Assembly (NCBI GenBank): GCA_035943635.1
Contig: DASZBX010000051.1
Span: forward strand, 1-64,000
Reading direction: 5' to 3'
DNA from: DASZBX01 sp035943635
GTDB taxonomy: Bacteria > Actinomycetota > Actinomycetes > Streptomycetales > Catenulisporaceae
DNA length: 64,000 nucleotides
Of this stretch, positions 7,082 through 15,468 are shown one piece after another. The notes beneath the pieces were generated by a model. That model was not told where the DNA came from. It ran no database searches and worked only from the letters and a program-made list of their open reading frames with translations. Each line of letters begins with the position of its first letter. Within the stretch, counting starts at the first letter, position 1. The position numbers and the translations under genes are program-made.

Positions 7082-8680
7082 TCAACGCCGGGCGAGCACC
7101 TGCTGCGCGAGGTCGGTCAGGCCGGCGTCGCGCAGCGCCGCCGCGGCCTCGTTGCGCCGGGCCGGGCGCCAGCGGCCGACCGTGGCCTGAGCCAGGCCCT
7201 GCACGTACGCGTCCCCCTCCATCCGCATCTCGCGCAGGCAGACGAAGGTGCTGACGACGTCGTCGGCCGAGATGGCGGTCTCCTTGTTGAGATAGCCGCG
7301 CAGGACCGTCTCGCCGTCCTTGCGGGTGGTCTTGTCGCCCAGCAGGTGGGCCCCGACCGGCGCGACCACCCGCGCCTCGCCCGCGTCGTCGATCAGCTCG
7401 TCGACCATGGCCTTCGCCGCGGTCTGGCTGCCCTTCCAGGCCGCCCGGCGCAGCCCGGTGAGGTAGGCGACCAGGGCCTTGATGCTCACCCGGCCCTCCT
7501 TGGCGGCCAGCGCCATCCGCTCGGCGAACTTCGCCCCGGCGTCCCGGCGCTGGCTCTCGGACACCTCGTAGAGCAGCCGCACCAGGTCCTCGCCGGAACA
7601 CCGGTCCACCGGCGCGAGCTTGCGCAGCCGGTCGCACACGTCCAGATCCGACGGGGACAGCCTCATGTTCAGGCTCTTGGCCAGCTCGTCGACGTCGTCG
7701 ACGGTGCGCGGCCCGCGCCGCTCGTGCACCGCCTCCCGCAGCAGCGCGTCACGGTCCCCGGTGGTGCCCCACCAGGCCGCGACCGCCTTGGCTACCTGGG
7801 TCAGATCGGGGCGGGACAGGGTGTTGCGGCGCAGTTCCGCGGCGGCCGCGGCCTGCCCGCCCTCCTTCAGCCGCTGGCACAGGTGCAGGACGGCGTTGGG
7901 CCGCCACTGGTCGCCGACCTGCGTCATCCGGTCCGGCCGGCGGGAGGACGCGGGGTCCTTGAGCAGCAGATCGGCCATCACCTTCGGGGTGCTGTCGCTC
8001 GGACTGCGCAGCGCCCACTCGGCCACCACGTCCTCGCTGGGCATGAAGTGGCCGAACTGCGTCGCCATGTCGACGGCGAAACCGGACTGCCACTTCTTCT
8101 CGAACACCTGCTTGAGCAGTCTGTCCGCGTCGTCGGCGCAGCCTTCGCCGATCAGCTGCACGTACAGCAGCGCGACGTCGAGCGGGGGCCGGCCGCCCTG
8201 GCCGGGGTTCTCCGTGCCGAGGGTGAACTCCGCCAGGATGCTCCGGACGATCGCGCCGGCCTGGTCCCGGGCCTGCTCGGTCGGCTGCGGTTCCCGCCGG
8301 ATCCGGCTGACCAGCTGGGCCACGTCCGAGGTCAGCCGCTGCCGGGCGAAGGTGCTGGCCACCTCCTGGCGTTCGTTCTGCTCGATCCCGTCCAGCAGCA
8401 GGATCGCGGCGGCCTGCTCGACGTCCCGCTCGAGCGCCGCGACGACCAGGATGTACGTCCGGTCCTGGGCGGTGAAGCGCGCGGCGTCGGCGAACAGGAC
8501 GCCGGTCGGGCGCCGGGTGGCGATCAGGCGCAGCAGTTTCAGCGCCCGCGCGGGGTTGGCGGGCGTTCCGGTGCGGGCGGCCTGGACGAAGCGTTTGGTC
8601 ACCGTCAGATCGCCGTCCTTCAGGATCGCGGCGATGTCGGCGGAGTCTCGGGTCAGGCCGTCCGGGTTAGTCGCGGGCAA
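7082..8680 (-). CDS. all-helical protein of unknown family in caspase operon
   Basis: 532 residues, almost wholly alpha-helical, with HEAT- or TPR-like spacing of Leu/Ala-rich helices and no membrane segment, signal peptide or catalytic motif that I recognise. The TTG start lies inside the 3' end of the caspase gene (14-bp overlap), so the two are translationally coupled. Such large helical proteins next to caspase-like proteases usually act as scaffold, sensor or substrate; here that is inference. The segment QNERQEVASTFARQRLTSDV is representative. Confidence 0.75.
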   Translation of the reverse strand: MPATNPDGLTRDSADIAAILKDGDLTVTKRFVQAARTGTPANPARALKLLRLIATRRPTGVLFADAARFTAQDRTYILVVAALERDVEQAAAILLLDGIEQNERQEVASTFARQRLTSDVAQLVSRIRREPQPTEQARDQAGAIVRSILAEFTLGTENPGQGGRPPLDVALLYVQLIGEGCADDADRLLKQVFEKKWQSGFAVDMATQFGHFMPSEDVVAEWALRSPSDSTPKVMADLLLKDPASSRRPDRMTQVGDQWRPNAVLHLCQRLKEGGQAAAAAELRRNTLSRPDLTQVAKAVAAWWGTTGDRDALLREAVHERRGPRTVDDVDELAKSLNMRLSPSDLDVCDRLRKLAPVDRCSGEDLVRLLYEVSESQRRDAGAKFAERMALAAKEGRVSIKALVAYLTGLRRAAWKGSQTAAKAMVDELIDDAGEARVVAPVGAHLLGDKTTRKDGETVLRGYLNKETAISADDVVSTFVCLREMRMEGDAYVQGLAQATVGRWRPARRNEAAAALRDAGLTDLAQQVLARR

Positions 8681-9710
8681 CTTCGTCCCTGATATGCCAG
8701 TAAGCGCAGTACTTGTCCATGTCGTTCGCGTAGGCGGAGATGGCGTGGCTGTCGATCCGGTGCGCGTTCTGCCGGCCCTCGGCCACCGGCCACAGGGCCA
8801 GGCTCACGGCGGCGGCCATCTCGGCGTTCTCCATCAGGGGCCCGATCGGCCACTGCCGGCCGGTCGCCAGTGCGGCCACCCACTGTTCCTTGCTGGTGCG
8901 CTCGGGCAGCTTGCGCGGGATGTCGGCCGACAGCCGGTTCTTCACGAACGGCGTGCTGTCGGCCGGACCGAGTAGAATCAGGCCACTGCGAAGATTCACG
9001 GGGCACTTGCCCATGCTGGCCCGGATCTCGTCGCGCACGTCGCCGAGCGAGAGGATGTCCTGCGCGTGCTCGCTGCCCTTGTTCAGCACGTGCAGAAGGT
9101 GGCTGCTGAAGTGGGTGCACCCGCGCCAGCGCTCGTCGACCTCCAGGCAGCCGTAGGGATTCGCGTTCGCGTTCGCGACCTTCGGGGCGACCGCGGTGAA
9201 TATGGCCGTCCCCTGGTCCTGTTCCATCAGCGCGAACGTGCGCTCGGGGCGGTAGTCCGGCTCGGCGCCCATCTCGTGCAGCACGTGCGAATGACAGCAG
9301 TCTGCGATGAAGATCCGCAGCCCGTCCTGCTTGGGCGCCATCGCATGCCGGATCGCCGAGTACTCCAGCCAGCTGGCCGGCCGGTCCTCCCGGGACTCGT
9401 ACACCGCCAGATGCAGCATGTTGTCATGGTGGTCCGGCCAGGCCTTGCCGTGCCCGACGTAGGCCACCAGAAGCGTGTCCCCGGCGCCCTTCGCCTCCGT
9501 GGCGGCGCGGTTGATCGCGTCCTGGGCCTCGCCCTTGTCGACCTGGTCGCCCTGGGCCGGGACCACGACGCAGTTGCCTTCGAACGGCGCCAGGGTGTTG
9601 AAGGTCTGGTAGAGCTCGTGCACGCTCACGCCGAAGCTGGAGTACGGCATGAGCGGTTCGTGCAGCGGCTGGAACTGCGAACCGCCGATGATCACCGCCT
9701 TGGACGGCAC
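8667..9710 (-). CDS. caspase-like cysteine peptidase (C14 family)
   Basis: 347-residue caspase-fold peptidase. The catalytic dyad is readable: His in LLVAYVGHGKA (about residue 88) and Cys in LRIFIADCCHSH (about 138), each after the expected hydrophobic beta strand. The N-terminus begins directly with the first strand, KAVIIGGSQF. About 100 residues after the caspase core (from about 245) form a separate helical tail. The GTG start sits one base after the TAG of the upstream small gene. Bacterial caspase-like proteins (metacaspases and EACC1-associated caspases) act in conflict and programmed-death systems; the trio with 7082-8680 and 9712-10080 fits that. Confidence 0.9.
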   Translation of the reverse strand: MPSKAVIIGGSQFQPLHEPLMPYSSFGVSVHELYQTFNTLAPFEGNCVVVPAQGDQVDKGEAQDAINRAATEAKGAGDTLLVAYVGHGKAWPDHHDNMLHLAVYESREDRPASWLEYSAIRHAMAPKQDGLRIFIADCCHSHVLHEMGAEPDYRPERTFALMEQDQGTAIFTAVAPKVANANANPYGCLEVDERWRGCTHFSSHLLHVLNKGSEHAQDILSLGDVRDEIRASMGKCPVNLRSGLILLGPADSTPFVKNRLSADIPRKLPERTSKEQWVAALATGRQWPIGPLMENAEMAAAVSLALWPVAEGRQNAHRIDSHAISAYANDMDKYCAYWHIRDEVARD

Positions 9711-9711
9711 G

Positions 9712-10080
9712 CTAGACCTCCGGCTCCCGGTCCTCGCCGAGGGCGGCCAGGTCGTCCGGGGTGTCCGGATCGATCACCTCGGCGACCACGGTGCCGTGCG
9801 GCGGCCGGTTGAGCCAGCGCTTTCCGAGGAGCTCGATCGTCTCCCGGGCCTGTTCCAGGACTGCCTTGACCGCCATCTCCCCGATCGCGCCCGCCACCGC
9901 ACCCAGGATGAGCTGCTCTGTCCCGCCCTGCTTGGCCGGAGCCGACCGATTTGTCTCCTGCTCCTGCGCCAGCTCCCGCTTCCACTCCAGCCCGGTCTCC
10001 GCGGTGAGGACGGCGATGAGCTCGTCCGGCCAGGTAACACCTGCGACGTCCACTCGCGCGACGAGTCGGTAATCTGTCAC
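9712..10080 (-). CDS. small caspase-associated protein, EACC1-like
   Basis: 122 residues. First part: short strand/helix MTDYRLVARVDVAGVTW and a charged helix. Middle: a long hydrophobic to amphipathic helix LILGAVAGAIGEMAVKAVL. End: a beta strand GTVVAEVIDPD. The order Gly-rich hydrophobic helix then basic residues then strand resembles the small effector-associated constant component (EACC1) proteins that accompany caspases in actinobacterial conflict islands, but the match is weak. The GTG at 10080 has GAAGGTGGGG ahead of it; a GTG three codons earlier is possible. First gene of the triad, one base from the caspase start. Confidence 0.65.
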   Translation of the reverse strand: MTDYRLVARVDVAGVTWPDELIAVLTAETGLEWKRELAQEQETNRSAPAKQGGTEQLILGAVAGAIGEMAVKAVLEQARETIELLGKRWLNRPPHGTVVAEVIDPDTPDDLAALGEDREPEV

Positions 10081-10201
10081 GGTCCCCACCTTCGATCATC
10101 ATTCGTGGACAGTGCGCGCGCGGTCCACTACCAGGCAGTCCACTACCAGTACCAGTATGACCGAACTCGGATTCTTCACGCAGATTATCGTGGCCCGATT
10201 A

Positions 10202-11521
10202 CTACTGTGCGCCACCGGAGATCACAGTCCAGCCCTGTGTTCCCGCCTCGTCCAGCCGCAGATCGAAGGTGAAGGAGATCGGCCGCCGCTTGTGCGCGTC
10301 GCCCTGGAGCACCTCTTCGGTGCTGCGGTCCACTTCGTAGTAGACGCCCTGCGCGCTGACCGCGACCTGGAAGACGATCGGCTCGCTCGACACCAGCGAG
10401 CGGACCTGGACCGAGTCGATGGTCGCGTTGCGCATCACGGTGCGGTTGGGCGTGCGTACGGGGGTGAAGTCGAGGCTGCCGTCGTTCATGGCCCACTCCT
10501 CGAGGAACCGCTCGACCGCGACCTCCAGGACCGCCCGGTCGAACCGGCCGTCCAGCACGCTGATGTCGCCGGCCGCGGCGTCCGCGTCGGCGCTCCACGA
10601 GATGCCGGTGAGCCCCAGCAGTTCGCTCGCGCCCACGCCCTGGACCGCGGTCTTCTGCGCCACCTCGATCACGGCCTCCCGGGCGACCGACTTCTGGTCC
10701 CAGCTGTCCGTCTCCAGGGCCGCGGTCAGGTGGTGCGCGCCCTCGGCGGCCTGCTCCACCGACGCCACGACCCATTCGCCGGCGTCGTTCTTGCGCAGCG
10801 TCCAGTACTCGACCGGGCTGGTCGAGTTGTCCGTGCGCCCGATCCGGCCGCCGCCGGTGGTGCGGACGTAGTCGTTGAGCGTCGCGCTGATCCGGAAGGT
10901 GACGGTGTCGTTCACCTCGCCCACCCGGTTCGCGACCTCGACCAGTTCGACCGTCGGGCCGGAGACGATCTCCACCACGTTGATCTCGTCGCGGAACTGG
11001 TAGTCGGCCAGTTCCTCGGCCCACTTCCCGTAGAGCACCGGCGACATGATCCGTTGCAGGGCGTCGTGGTCGCGGTCGGTCCAGGCCTGCTGGGCGGTGA
11101 CGTACAGCCAGGCGGCACGCTGCTTGAGCGTGTCGAGGTCGAACGTCGCGTCCGTGTCGGCGATCGCTTCGACCCGCGCCTCCACCATCGCGGCGCGTTC
11201 GCGTGCCTGGGCGTCCGAGTGGTGCGCCGTGCGGTCGGACACGGTGTTCAGGTCGCGTCCCGTCCGTCCCTTGCGCGCCCGCAGGACGATCCACACGACC
11301 AGGGCGATCACCACCAGAACCCCCACGACCACGAACCGTCCGCCGCCGCCGAATCCGCCCCCCGAACCGTGGTAGCCCCCGCCGCCGCCGCTTGAGCCCC
11401 CGCCGCCGTGCCCGCCGCCGCCGAACCCGTGGCTGCCGCCCCCGCCGCGCGCGTACGCGACGGCGGGGCTGGTGAGCGCGGTCACTGCGGCGACCACGAG
11501 AATCCGCCGAACGGCACGCAT
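10202..11521 (-). CDS. Tim44-like domain membrane protein
   Basis: 439 residues. Signal peptide at 1-24 (MRAVRRILVVAAVTALTSPA, cut near AYA), a Gly/His-rich stretch (about 25-62), a single membrane helix FVVVGVLVVIALVVWIVL, then a cytosolic region with an NTF2-like Tim44 domain (about 120-270: DTLKQRAAWLYVTAQQAW, DALQRIMSPVLYGKWAEEL). A second alpha/beta region follows to the end. This layout is common in actinobacterial proteins with a Gly-rich surface-exposed segment; the biochemical role is unknown. The ATG has an ideal GGGGAGGAAG site. Not obviously part of the caspase operon: 121 bp separates them. Confidence 0.8.
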   Translation of the reverse strand: MRAVRRILVVAAVTALTSPAVAYARGGGGSHGFGGGGHGGGGSSGGGGGYHGSGGGFGGGGRFVVVGVLVVIALVVWIVLRARKGRTGRDLNTVSDRTAHHSDAQARERAAMVEARVEAIADTDATFDLDTLKQRAAWLYVTAQQAWTDRDHDALQRIMSPVLYGKWAEELADYQFRDEINVVEIVSGPTVELVEVANRVGEVNDTVTFRISATLNDYVRTTGGGRIGRTDNSTSPVEYWTLRKNDAGEWVVASVEQAAEGAHHLTAALETDSWDQKSVAREAVIEVAQKTAVQGVGASELLGLTGISWSADADAAAGDISVLDGRFDRAVLEVAVERFLEEWAMNDGSLDFTPVRTPNRTVMRNATIDSVQVRSLVSSEPIVFQVAVSAQGVYYEVDRSTEEVLQGDAHKRRPISFTFDLRLDEAGTQGWTVISGGAQ

Positions 11522-12003
11522 GTGCTTCCTCCCCGAGAATCAGACAACCTGAATAGGCTACAGGTTATGTACACCGGCGTTCGGCGGCACGTTTTCCACC
11601 GGGCCGGCTGCGACTCGGCCAGGCGCGCCACGCCGGCGAGGAAGACCTCCAGGCCGAGGCCGTAGAAGGCGTCCGGCTCCTCGCACCTGGTCAGGGCGGG
11701 CGCGGCGGCGATCAGGCGCGGGTAGCGGGCCGGGGCCGGGGACAGGAAGGTGGCCCGCCGGGAGCGCTCCTTCTCGGCCTGGTCGTCGGCGCCCAGGCCG
11801 GGCTGCGGCGCTCCCGGCTCGCTGCCGACCAGGGAGACCAGGGTCCACAGCGCCTGCAGGCTCAGGTGCGCCGCCTGGTCCGGCGGGAAGCCGAGCCGGC
11901 CGAAGACGGCCAACGTGGCCTCGGTGACGTCGAAGCAGCCCTTGTTGCAGCCCGCGCCGATCCGGGTGAGCAACGGCGCGGCCTGCGGGTGCGCGGCAGC
12001 GTG
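11482..12003 (-). pseudogene. TetR regulator, C-terminal domain only
   Basis: The minus frame ending at 11482 encodes the ligand-binding C-terminal domain of a TetR-family repressor: HPQAAPLLTRIGAGCNKG, VFGRLGFPPDQAAHLSLQAL and RYPRLIAAAPALTRCEEPD. The N-terminal helix-turn-helix is gone; upstream of about 12003 the sequence switches abruptly to plus-strand code of an MFS pump. The natural stop also seems lost, since the frame runs on into the Tim44 protein's start. Remnant of a divergent TetR/efflux pair. Confidence 0.75.
11546..11566 (-). promoter_or_regulatory. inverted repeat upstream of the Tim44-like gene
   Basis: AACCTG and CAGGTT, exact 6-bp inverted arms around a 9-nt spacer, 25 bp upstream of the ATG. 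On the minus strand the spacer holds TAGCCT, an acceptable actinobacterial -10 box. It may be a promoter with an overlapping operator. Confidence 0.4.
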
Positions 12004-12011
12004 GCCAGCAT

Positions 12012-12309
12012 CTGATCCTCACGGCGTTCGCCCTGTCCGCCGCGGCCCTCGGGGCGTTCCTGGCGGTCGAGACCCGCACCGCGGACCCGATGGTCGACCT
12101 TCGGAGCGATCCTGACCGGGCGCCAGTCCTCGGCCGAGCGCGGCGGCGCGACCGCGCAGCACGCGTTCCTGGTCGGCTACCAGTTCGCCATCGTGATCGT
12201 GATCGCGGCCGCGATCGTCGCGGTCGGCATCCCGGTCGCGCTCGCCACGCTGCGCAACGCCGGGCGCGCCGCCGATCACGACGCCGAGCCGGCGGCGGGG
12301 ATTGATTAA
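12012..12309 (+). pseudogene. MFS efflux pump, two fused fragments
   Basis: Two pieces of a 14-helix DHA2-type MFS transporter. Piece one (12012-12100) is a central membrane helix and loop: LILTAFALSAAALGAFLAV, ETRTADPMVDL. Piece two, in the next frame from 12100 to the TAA at 12307, is the final segment: FGAILTGRQSSAERGG, then HAFLVGYQFAIVIVIAAAIV. The N-terminal half and several helices between the pieces are missing, and they are joined out of frame. It abuts the truncated TetR gene head to head. Confidence 0.75.
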
Positions 12310-12442
12310 AGGAGACTCCTGATTATTGTGGGGCTTGGAATGCCTTCTCAGGGCATTTGTTCTTGGTGACCGCTCCTGCGCCCGTTCCCGTGCCCGCTCG
12401 CCGCGCCGTCACCCGGCGCCGCGCACAGTGAGGAGAACCCCG

Positions 12443-13753
12443 GTGTACGACACGACAACCGAACCCGAGCCCGACACAGAACCCGGACTCGAAGTACTCT
12501 CAGTACCCGAATCCGCCCGCCCGCCGATGCCCACCCGGGCCGACTGCGCCGCACTGGACGCGGCGGACCCGCTCGCCGCGCTCCGGGACGAGTTCGACCT
12601 GCCGGCCGGGGTGCTCTACCTGGACGGCAACTCCCTCGGCGCGCTGCCCCGGCGCACCTCGGCCCGGGTACGCGACCTGGTCGAACGCGAATGGGGGCAG
12701 GGGTTGATCCGCAGCTGGAACGGCGCCGACTGGTACCCGATGCCGCACACCCTGGGCGAGTCGGTGGCCGCGCTGCTCGGCGCGGCCCCGGGCCAGACGG
12801 TGATCTGCGACTCCGTCTCGGTCAACCTCTTCAAGGTGCTGATCAGTTCGCTGCGACTGCGGCCGGGCCGGCGCACGATCGTCTCCGAACTGGCCGGTTT
12901 CCCGACCGACCTGTACATCACCGAGGGCGTGTCCGGGCTCTTCGACGGCAGCCGGCAGCGGCTGGTCGGCCGGGACGGCGAGGACCTGGAAGAGCTGCTG
13001 GACTCGGACGTCGCCGTGGTCCTGCTCTCCCACGTGGACTACCGCACCGGCCGGCTGCACGACATGGCCGCGGTGACCGAGCAGGTGCACCGGCACGGCG
13101 CACTGATGGTCTGGGACCTGTGCCACTCCGCCGGTGCGCTGCCGATCCAGCTGGACGAATGCGAGGTCGACTTCGCCGTCGGCTGCACCTACAAGTACCT
13201 GAACGCCGGTCCCGGCGCTCCGGCCTTCCTCTACGCGGCCGCCCGGCACCAGGACTCTGCTTCGCACCCGCTGCTCGGCTGGTCCGGGCACGCCGACCCG
13301 TTCGCCTTCGAACCCGGATACACCCCGGCGCCGGGGGTGGGCCGGTTCCTGGCCGGCACCCCGCCGATGCTCAGCTTCGCCGGGCTGCAGGCCAGCCTGG
13401 AGCTGTGGGCCGGGGTGGACCTCGGGCAGGTGCGGGCCAAGAGCGTGGCCCTGGGCGAGCTGTTCATCCGCGGGGCCGAGGAGCTGGGCCTGGAACTGGC
13501 CTCGCCGCGCGACCCGGCGCAGCGCGGCAGCCACGTCTCGTTCCGCCATCCGCACGGGTTCGCCGTCGTGCAGGCCCTGATCGAGCGCGGCGTGATCGGC
13601 GACTTCCGGACCCCGGACATCATGCGCTTCGGGCTCACCCCGCTGTATCTGGGATACCGCGACGTGTGGGACGCCGTGCGGATCCTCGGCGAGATCCTGG
13701 CCGAGGAGACCTGGCGCGAGCCGCGGTTCTCCGTCCGCGGCATCGTCACCTGA
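12443..13753 (+). CDS. kynU: kynureninase
   Basis: PLP-dependent fold type I enzyme splitting kynurenine to anthranilate and alanine. 436 residues with a roughly 30-residue acidic extension before the usual start. Seen: LYLDGNSLGALPRRT (N-terminal signature), VWDLCHSAGALPIQL (Asp of the PLP pyridine contact), FAVGCTYKYLNAGPGAP (Schiff-base Lys in TYKYLN), and PDIMRFGLTPLYLGY near the end. The GTG at 12443 follows GTGAGGAG by 7 nt. With the TDO at 16.7 kb it gives an anthranilate branch dedicated to the adjoining biosynthetic genes; no kynurenine formamidase was seen nearby. A hairpin terminator follows. Confidence 0.93.
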   Translation: MYDTTTEPEPDTEPGLEVLSVPESARPPMPTRADCAALDAADPLAALRDEFDLPAGVLYLDGNSLGALPRRTSARVRDLVEREWGQGLIRSWNGADWYPMPHTLGESVAALLGAAPGQTVICDSVSVNLFKVLISSLRLRPGRRTIVSELAGFPTDLYITEGVSGLFDGSRQRLVGRDGEDLEELLDSDVAVVLLSHVDYRTGRLHDMAAVTEQVHRHGALMVWDLCHSAGALPIQLDECEVDFAVGCTYKYLNAGPGAPAFLYAAARHQDSASHPLLGWSGHADPFAFEPGYTPAPGVGRFLAGTPPMLSFAGLQASLELWAGVDLGQVRAKSVALGELFIRGAEELGLELASPRDPAQRGSHVSFRHPHGFAVVQALIERGVIGDFRTPDIMRFGLTPLYLGYRDVWDAVRILGEILAEETWREPRFSVRGIVT

Positions 13754-14087
13754 GCTGTTTCCCGCGTTCGGACGGCCGGTTCTGCCTGAGGCGGGACCGG
13801 CCGTCGCCGTGTCCGGGGGCCCGGATGCCGAGCCGCGTCGGGCCGCGGCCGGGCGTCGTGCGCGCCGCCCGCGCTTGCCGGCGGACCAGGACCGGCCGGA
13901 CCGGGCGCCGCGTCGGCTGATCGGGGTCCCCGGCCGGCCTGCCCCAACGGGGCGCCCATCCCGGGCTGGCCCATCCGGACCGCAGAGCGTTGACTTTCCC
14001 CCGGGGGCACCGCCGGCGCCGGGCCGCCGGCTCGGCCGTCTCCACCGGGCGGCGGCCGGCCCCGGCGAGCGCGCGGAGGGGAGACCC
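13754..14087. other. intergenic region after kynU
   Basis: 334 bp without a credible gene. It holds the kynU terminator (13771-13805), a short GCCCC-AAC-GGGGC hairpin near 13943-13955, and the GGAGGGGAG ribosome site for the next gene just before 14088. No convincing promoter boxes were found. Confidence 0.6.
13771..13805 (+). terminator. hairpin after kynureninase
   Basis: GACGGCCGGT at 13771-13780 and its exact complement ACCGGCCGTC at 13796-13805, 15-nt loop, starting 18 bp after the kynU stop. GC-rich terminator of the actinomycete type, without a T-run. It suggests the next gene has its own promoter or depends on read-through. Confidence 0.65.
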
Positions 14088-15389
14088 ATGGACGAGTCGA
14101 AGCCGATCCGGACGGTACACGAGTGGTCCGCCCGCCCTGATCCACGGACCTTCCCGTACGGACAGCTGGTCGCCGAATATCATCGGGTGGGCAAGCATTT
14201 CGTCGACAAACAGTTGCTCGACCTGCTCGATTCGGCCCGCGCCGCGCTGCTGCGCAACGTGCCGGCCGGGCCGGCGGCCGAGCCGGCCGGGACCCGGCGC
14301 GTGCGCTGCTTCCTCGACGTCCTGCTCGACAAGCACGACGACAGATACGACTACCCGACCTACCTCGCCCTGAGCCTGCTGCCGCTGCCGGACACCGCCA
14401 CGGCGCCGGACCAGGTCGCGCCCGGCTCGGGCGACGCGGCCCAGCTGCGGCACGACCGCCTGCTGGTGCAGCTCGGCGCCGACCTGCTGGACTTCGAACG
14501 CGCCGCGGCGGACGGGCGCACCACCCGCTTCCCGCACCTGCGCCCGGACCCGCGGACCGTGGCCAAACGGTACCGCCTGGGACTGCGCTCGCTCGACGCC
14601 GCGCTGGCCCGGCTGGGCCTGGCCGACGACGGGCCGCGCGAGGACCTCGCGGCCGCGGCCGGCCGGGTCTGCGCGACGGTGGCCGCCGACGCCTCGCCGG
14701 ACGAGCGCGCCGCGGTGCAGCTGAGCGTCCTGCCGGTCTGGGTCTCGCACGACGAGTACCTGTTCATCAGAGTGCTGCAATCGTTCGAAACCGTGTTCGC
14801 CCTGCTGGCGGCCCGGCTGCTGGCCGCCCTCGCGGCGGTCCGGGCCGGGCGCCCGGAACTCGCGGCCCGGGAGGTGGCCGGCGCCGGGAACGCGCTGGAG
14901 GAGTCCGCCGGGCTCTTCTCCCTGCTCGCCACCATGCAGGTCGAGTCGTTCCAGCAGTTCCGGGAGTACACCGACGGGGCCAGCGCCATCCAGTCGCGCA
15001 ACTACAAGCTGGTCGAGTCGCTGTGCCGGATGCCCGACGCCGCCCGGCTGGACTCGGTCGCCTACCGGTCCACGCCCGAGATCCGGCAGCGGGTGCTCGA
15101 CGGCTCACCGAACCTGGACGACGAACTGAGCGCGGCCGCCGGCTCCGGCGCGCTGACCCCGGCCGAGTACGCGGACCTGGCCGGCGTGATGCACCGCTTC
15201 GCCGACCAGCTGCTCAAGTGGCGCCGGACGCACTACCGGCTGGCCGTGCGCATGCTCGGCGAGCGCCCCGGCACCGGCTACACCGAGGGCACACCGTATC
15301 TCAGGGACGTGCGAACCATCCCGGTGTTCGAGAAGACCGGGCCGGCCGAGCGCGCCGTCGAACCCACGCAGACCACAGAGCCCGTATAG
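14088..15389 (+). CDS. divergent tryptophan 2,3-dioxygenase-like heme protein
   Basis: 433 residues, member of the TDO superfamily of histidine-ligated heme oxygenases but much longer than the usual 250-280. Near the end WRRTHYRLAVRMLGERPGTG matches the TDO segment W-R-x-x-H-x-x-M-V-x-R-x-x-G, so the proximal heme His is kept. FQQFREYTDGASAIQSRNYK parallels the substrate-site stretch with its Arg. However DEYLFIRVLQSFETVF has Leu where TDO has its distal His (L-F-x-x-x-H-Q). The N-terminal 190 residues are a family-specific extension. In this superfamily such changes mark enzymes with other outcomes, as in MarE or SfmD. Likely acts on tryptophan or a close relative. Convergent with the regulator downstream. 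Confidence 0.75.
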   Translation: MDESKPIRTVHEWSARPDPRTFPYGQLVAEYHRVGKHFVDKQLLDLLDSARAALLRNVPAGPAAEPAGTRRVRCFLDVLLDKHDDRYDYPTYLALSLLPLPDTATAPDQVAPGSGDAAQLRHDRLLVQLGADLLDFERAAADGRTTRFPHLRPDPRTVAKRYRLGLRSLDAALARLGLADDGPREDLAAAAGRVCATVAADASPDERAAVQLSVLPVWVSHDEYLFIRVLQSFETVFALLAARLLAALAAVRAGRPELAAREVAGAGNALEESAGLFSLLATMQVESFQQFREYTDGASAIQSRNYKLVESLCRMPDAARLDSVAYRSTPEIRQRVLDGSPNLDDELSAAAGSGALTPAEYADLAGVMHRFADQLLKWRRTHYRLAVRMLGERPGTGYTEGTPYLRDVRTIPVFEKTGPAERAVEPTQTTEPV

Positions 15390-15468
15390 CGCGAAACTCG
15401 AGACGCGCGGCCGCAGCGTCGACCGGGCGCCTGACCCGCATTGTCCGGACTACCCGGACCGCCCCGGA

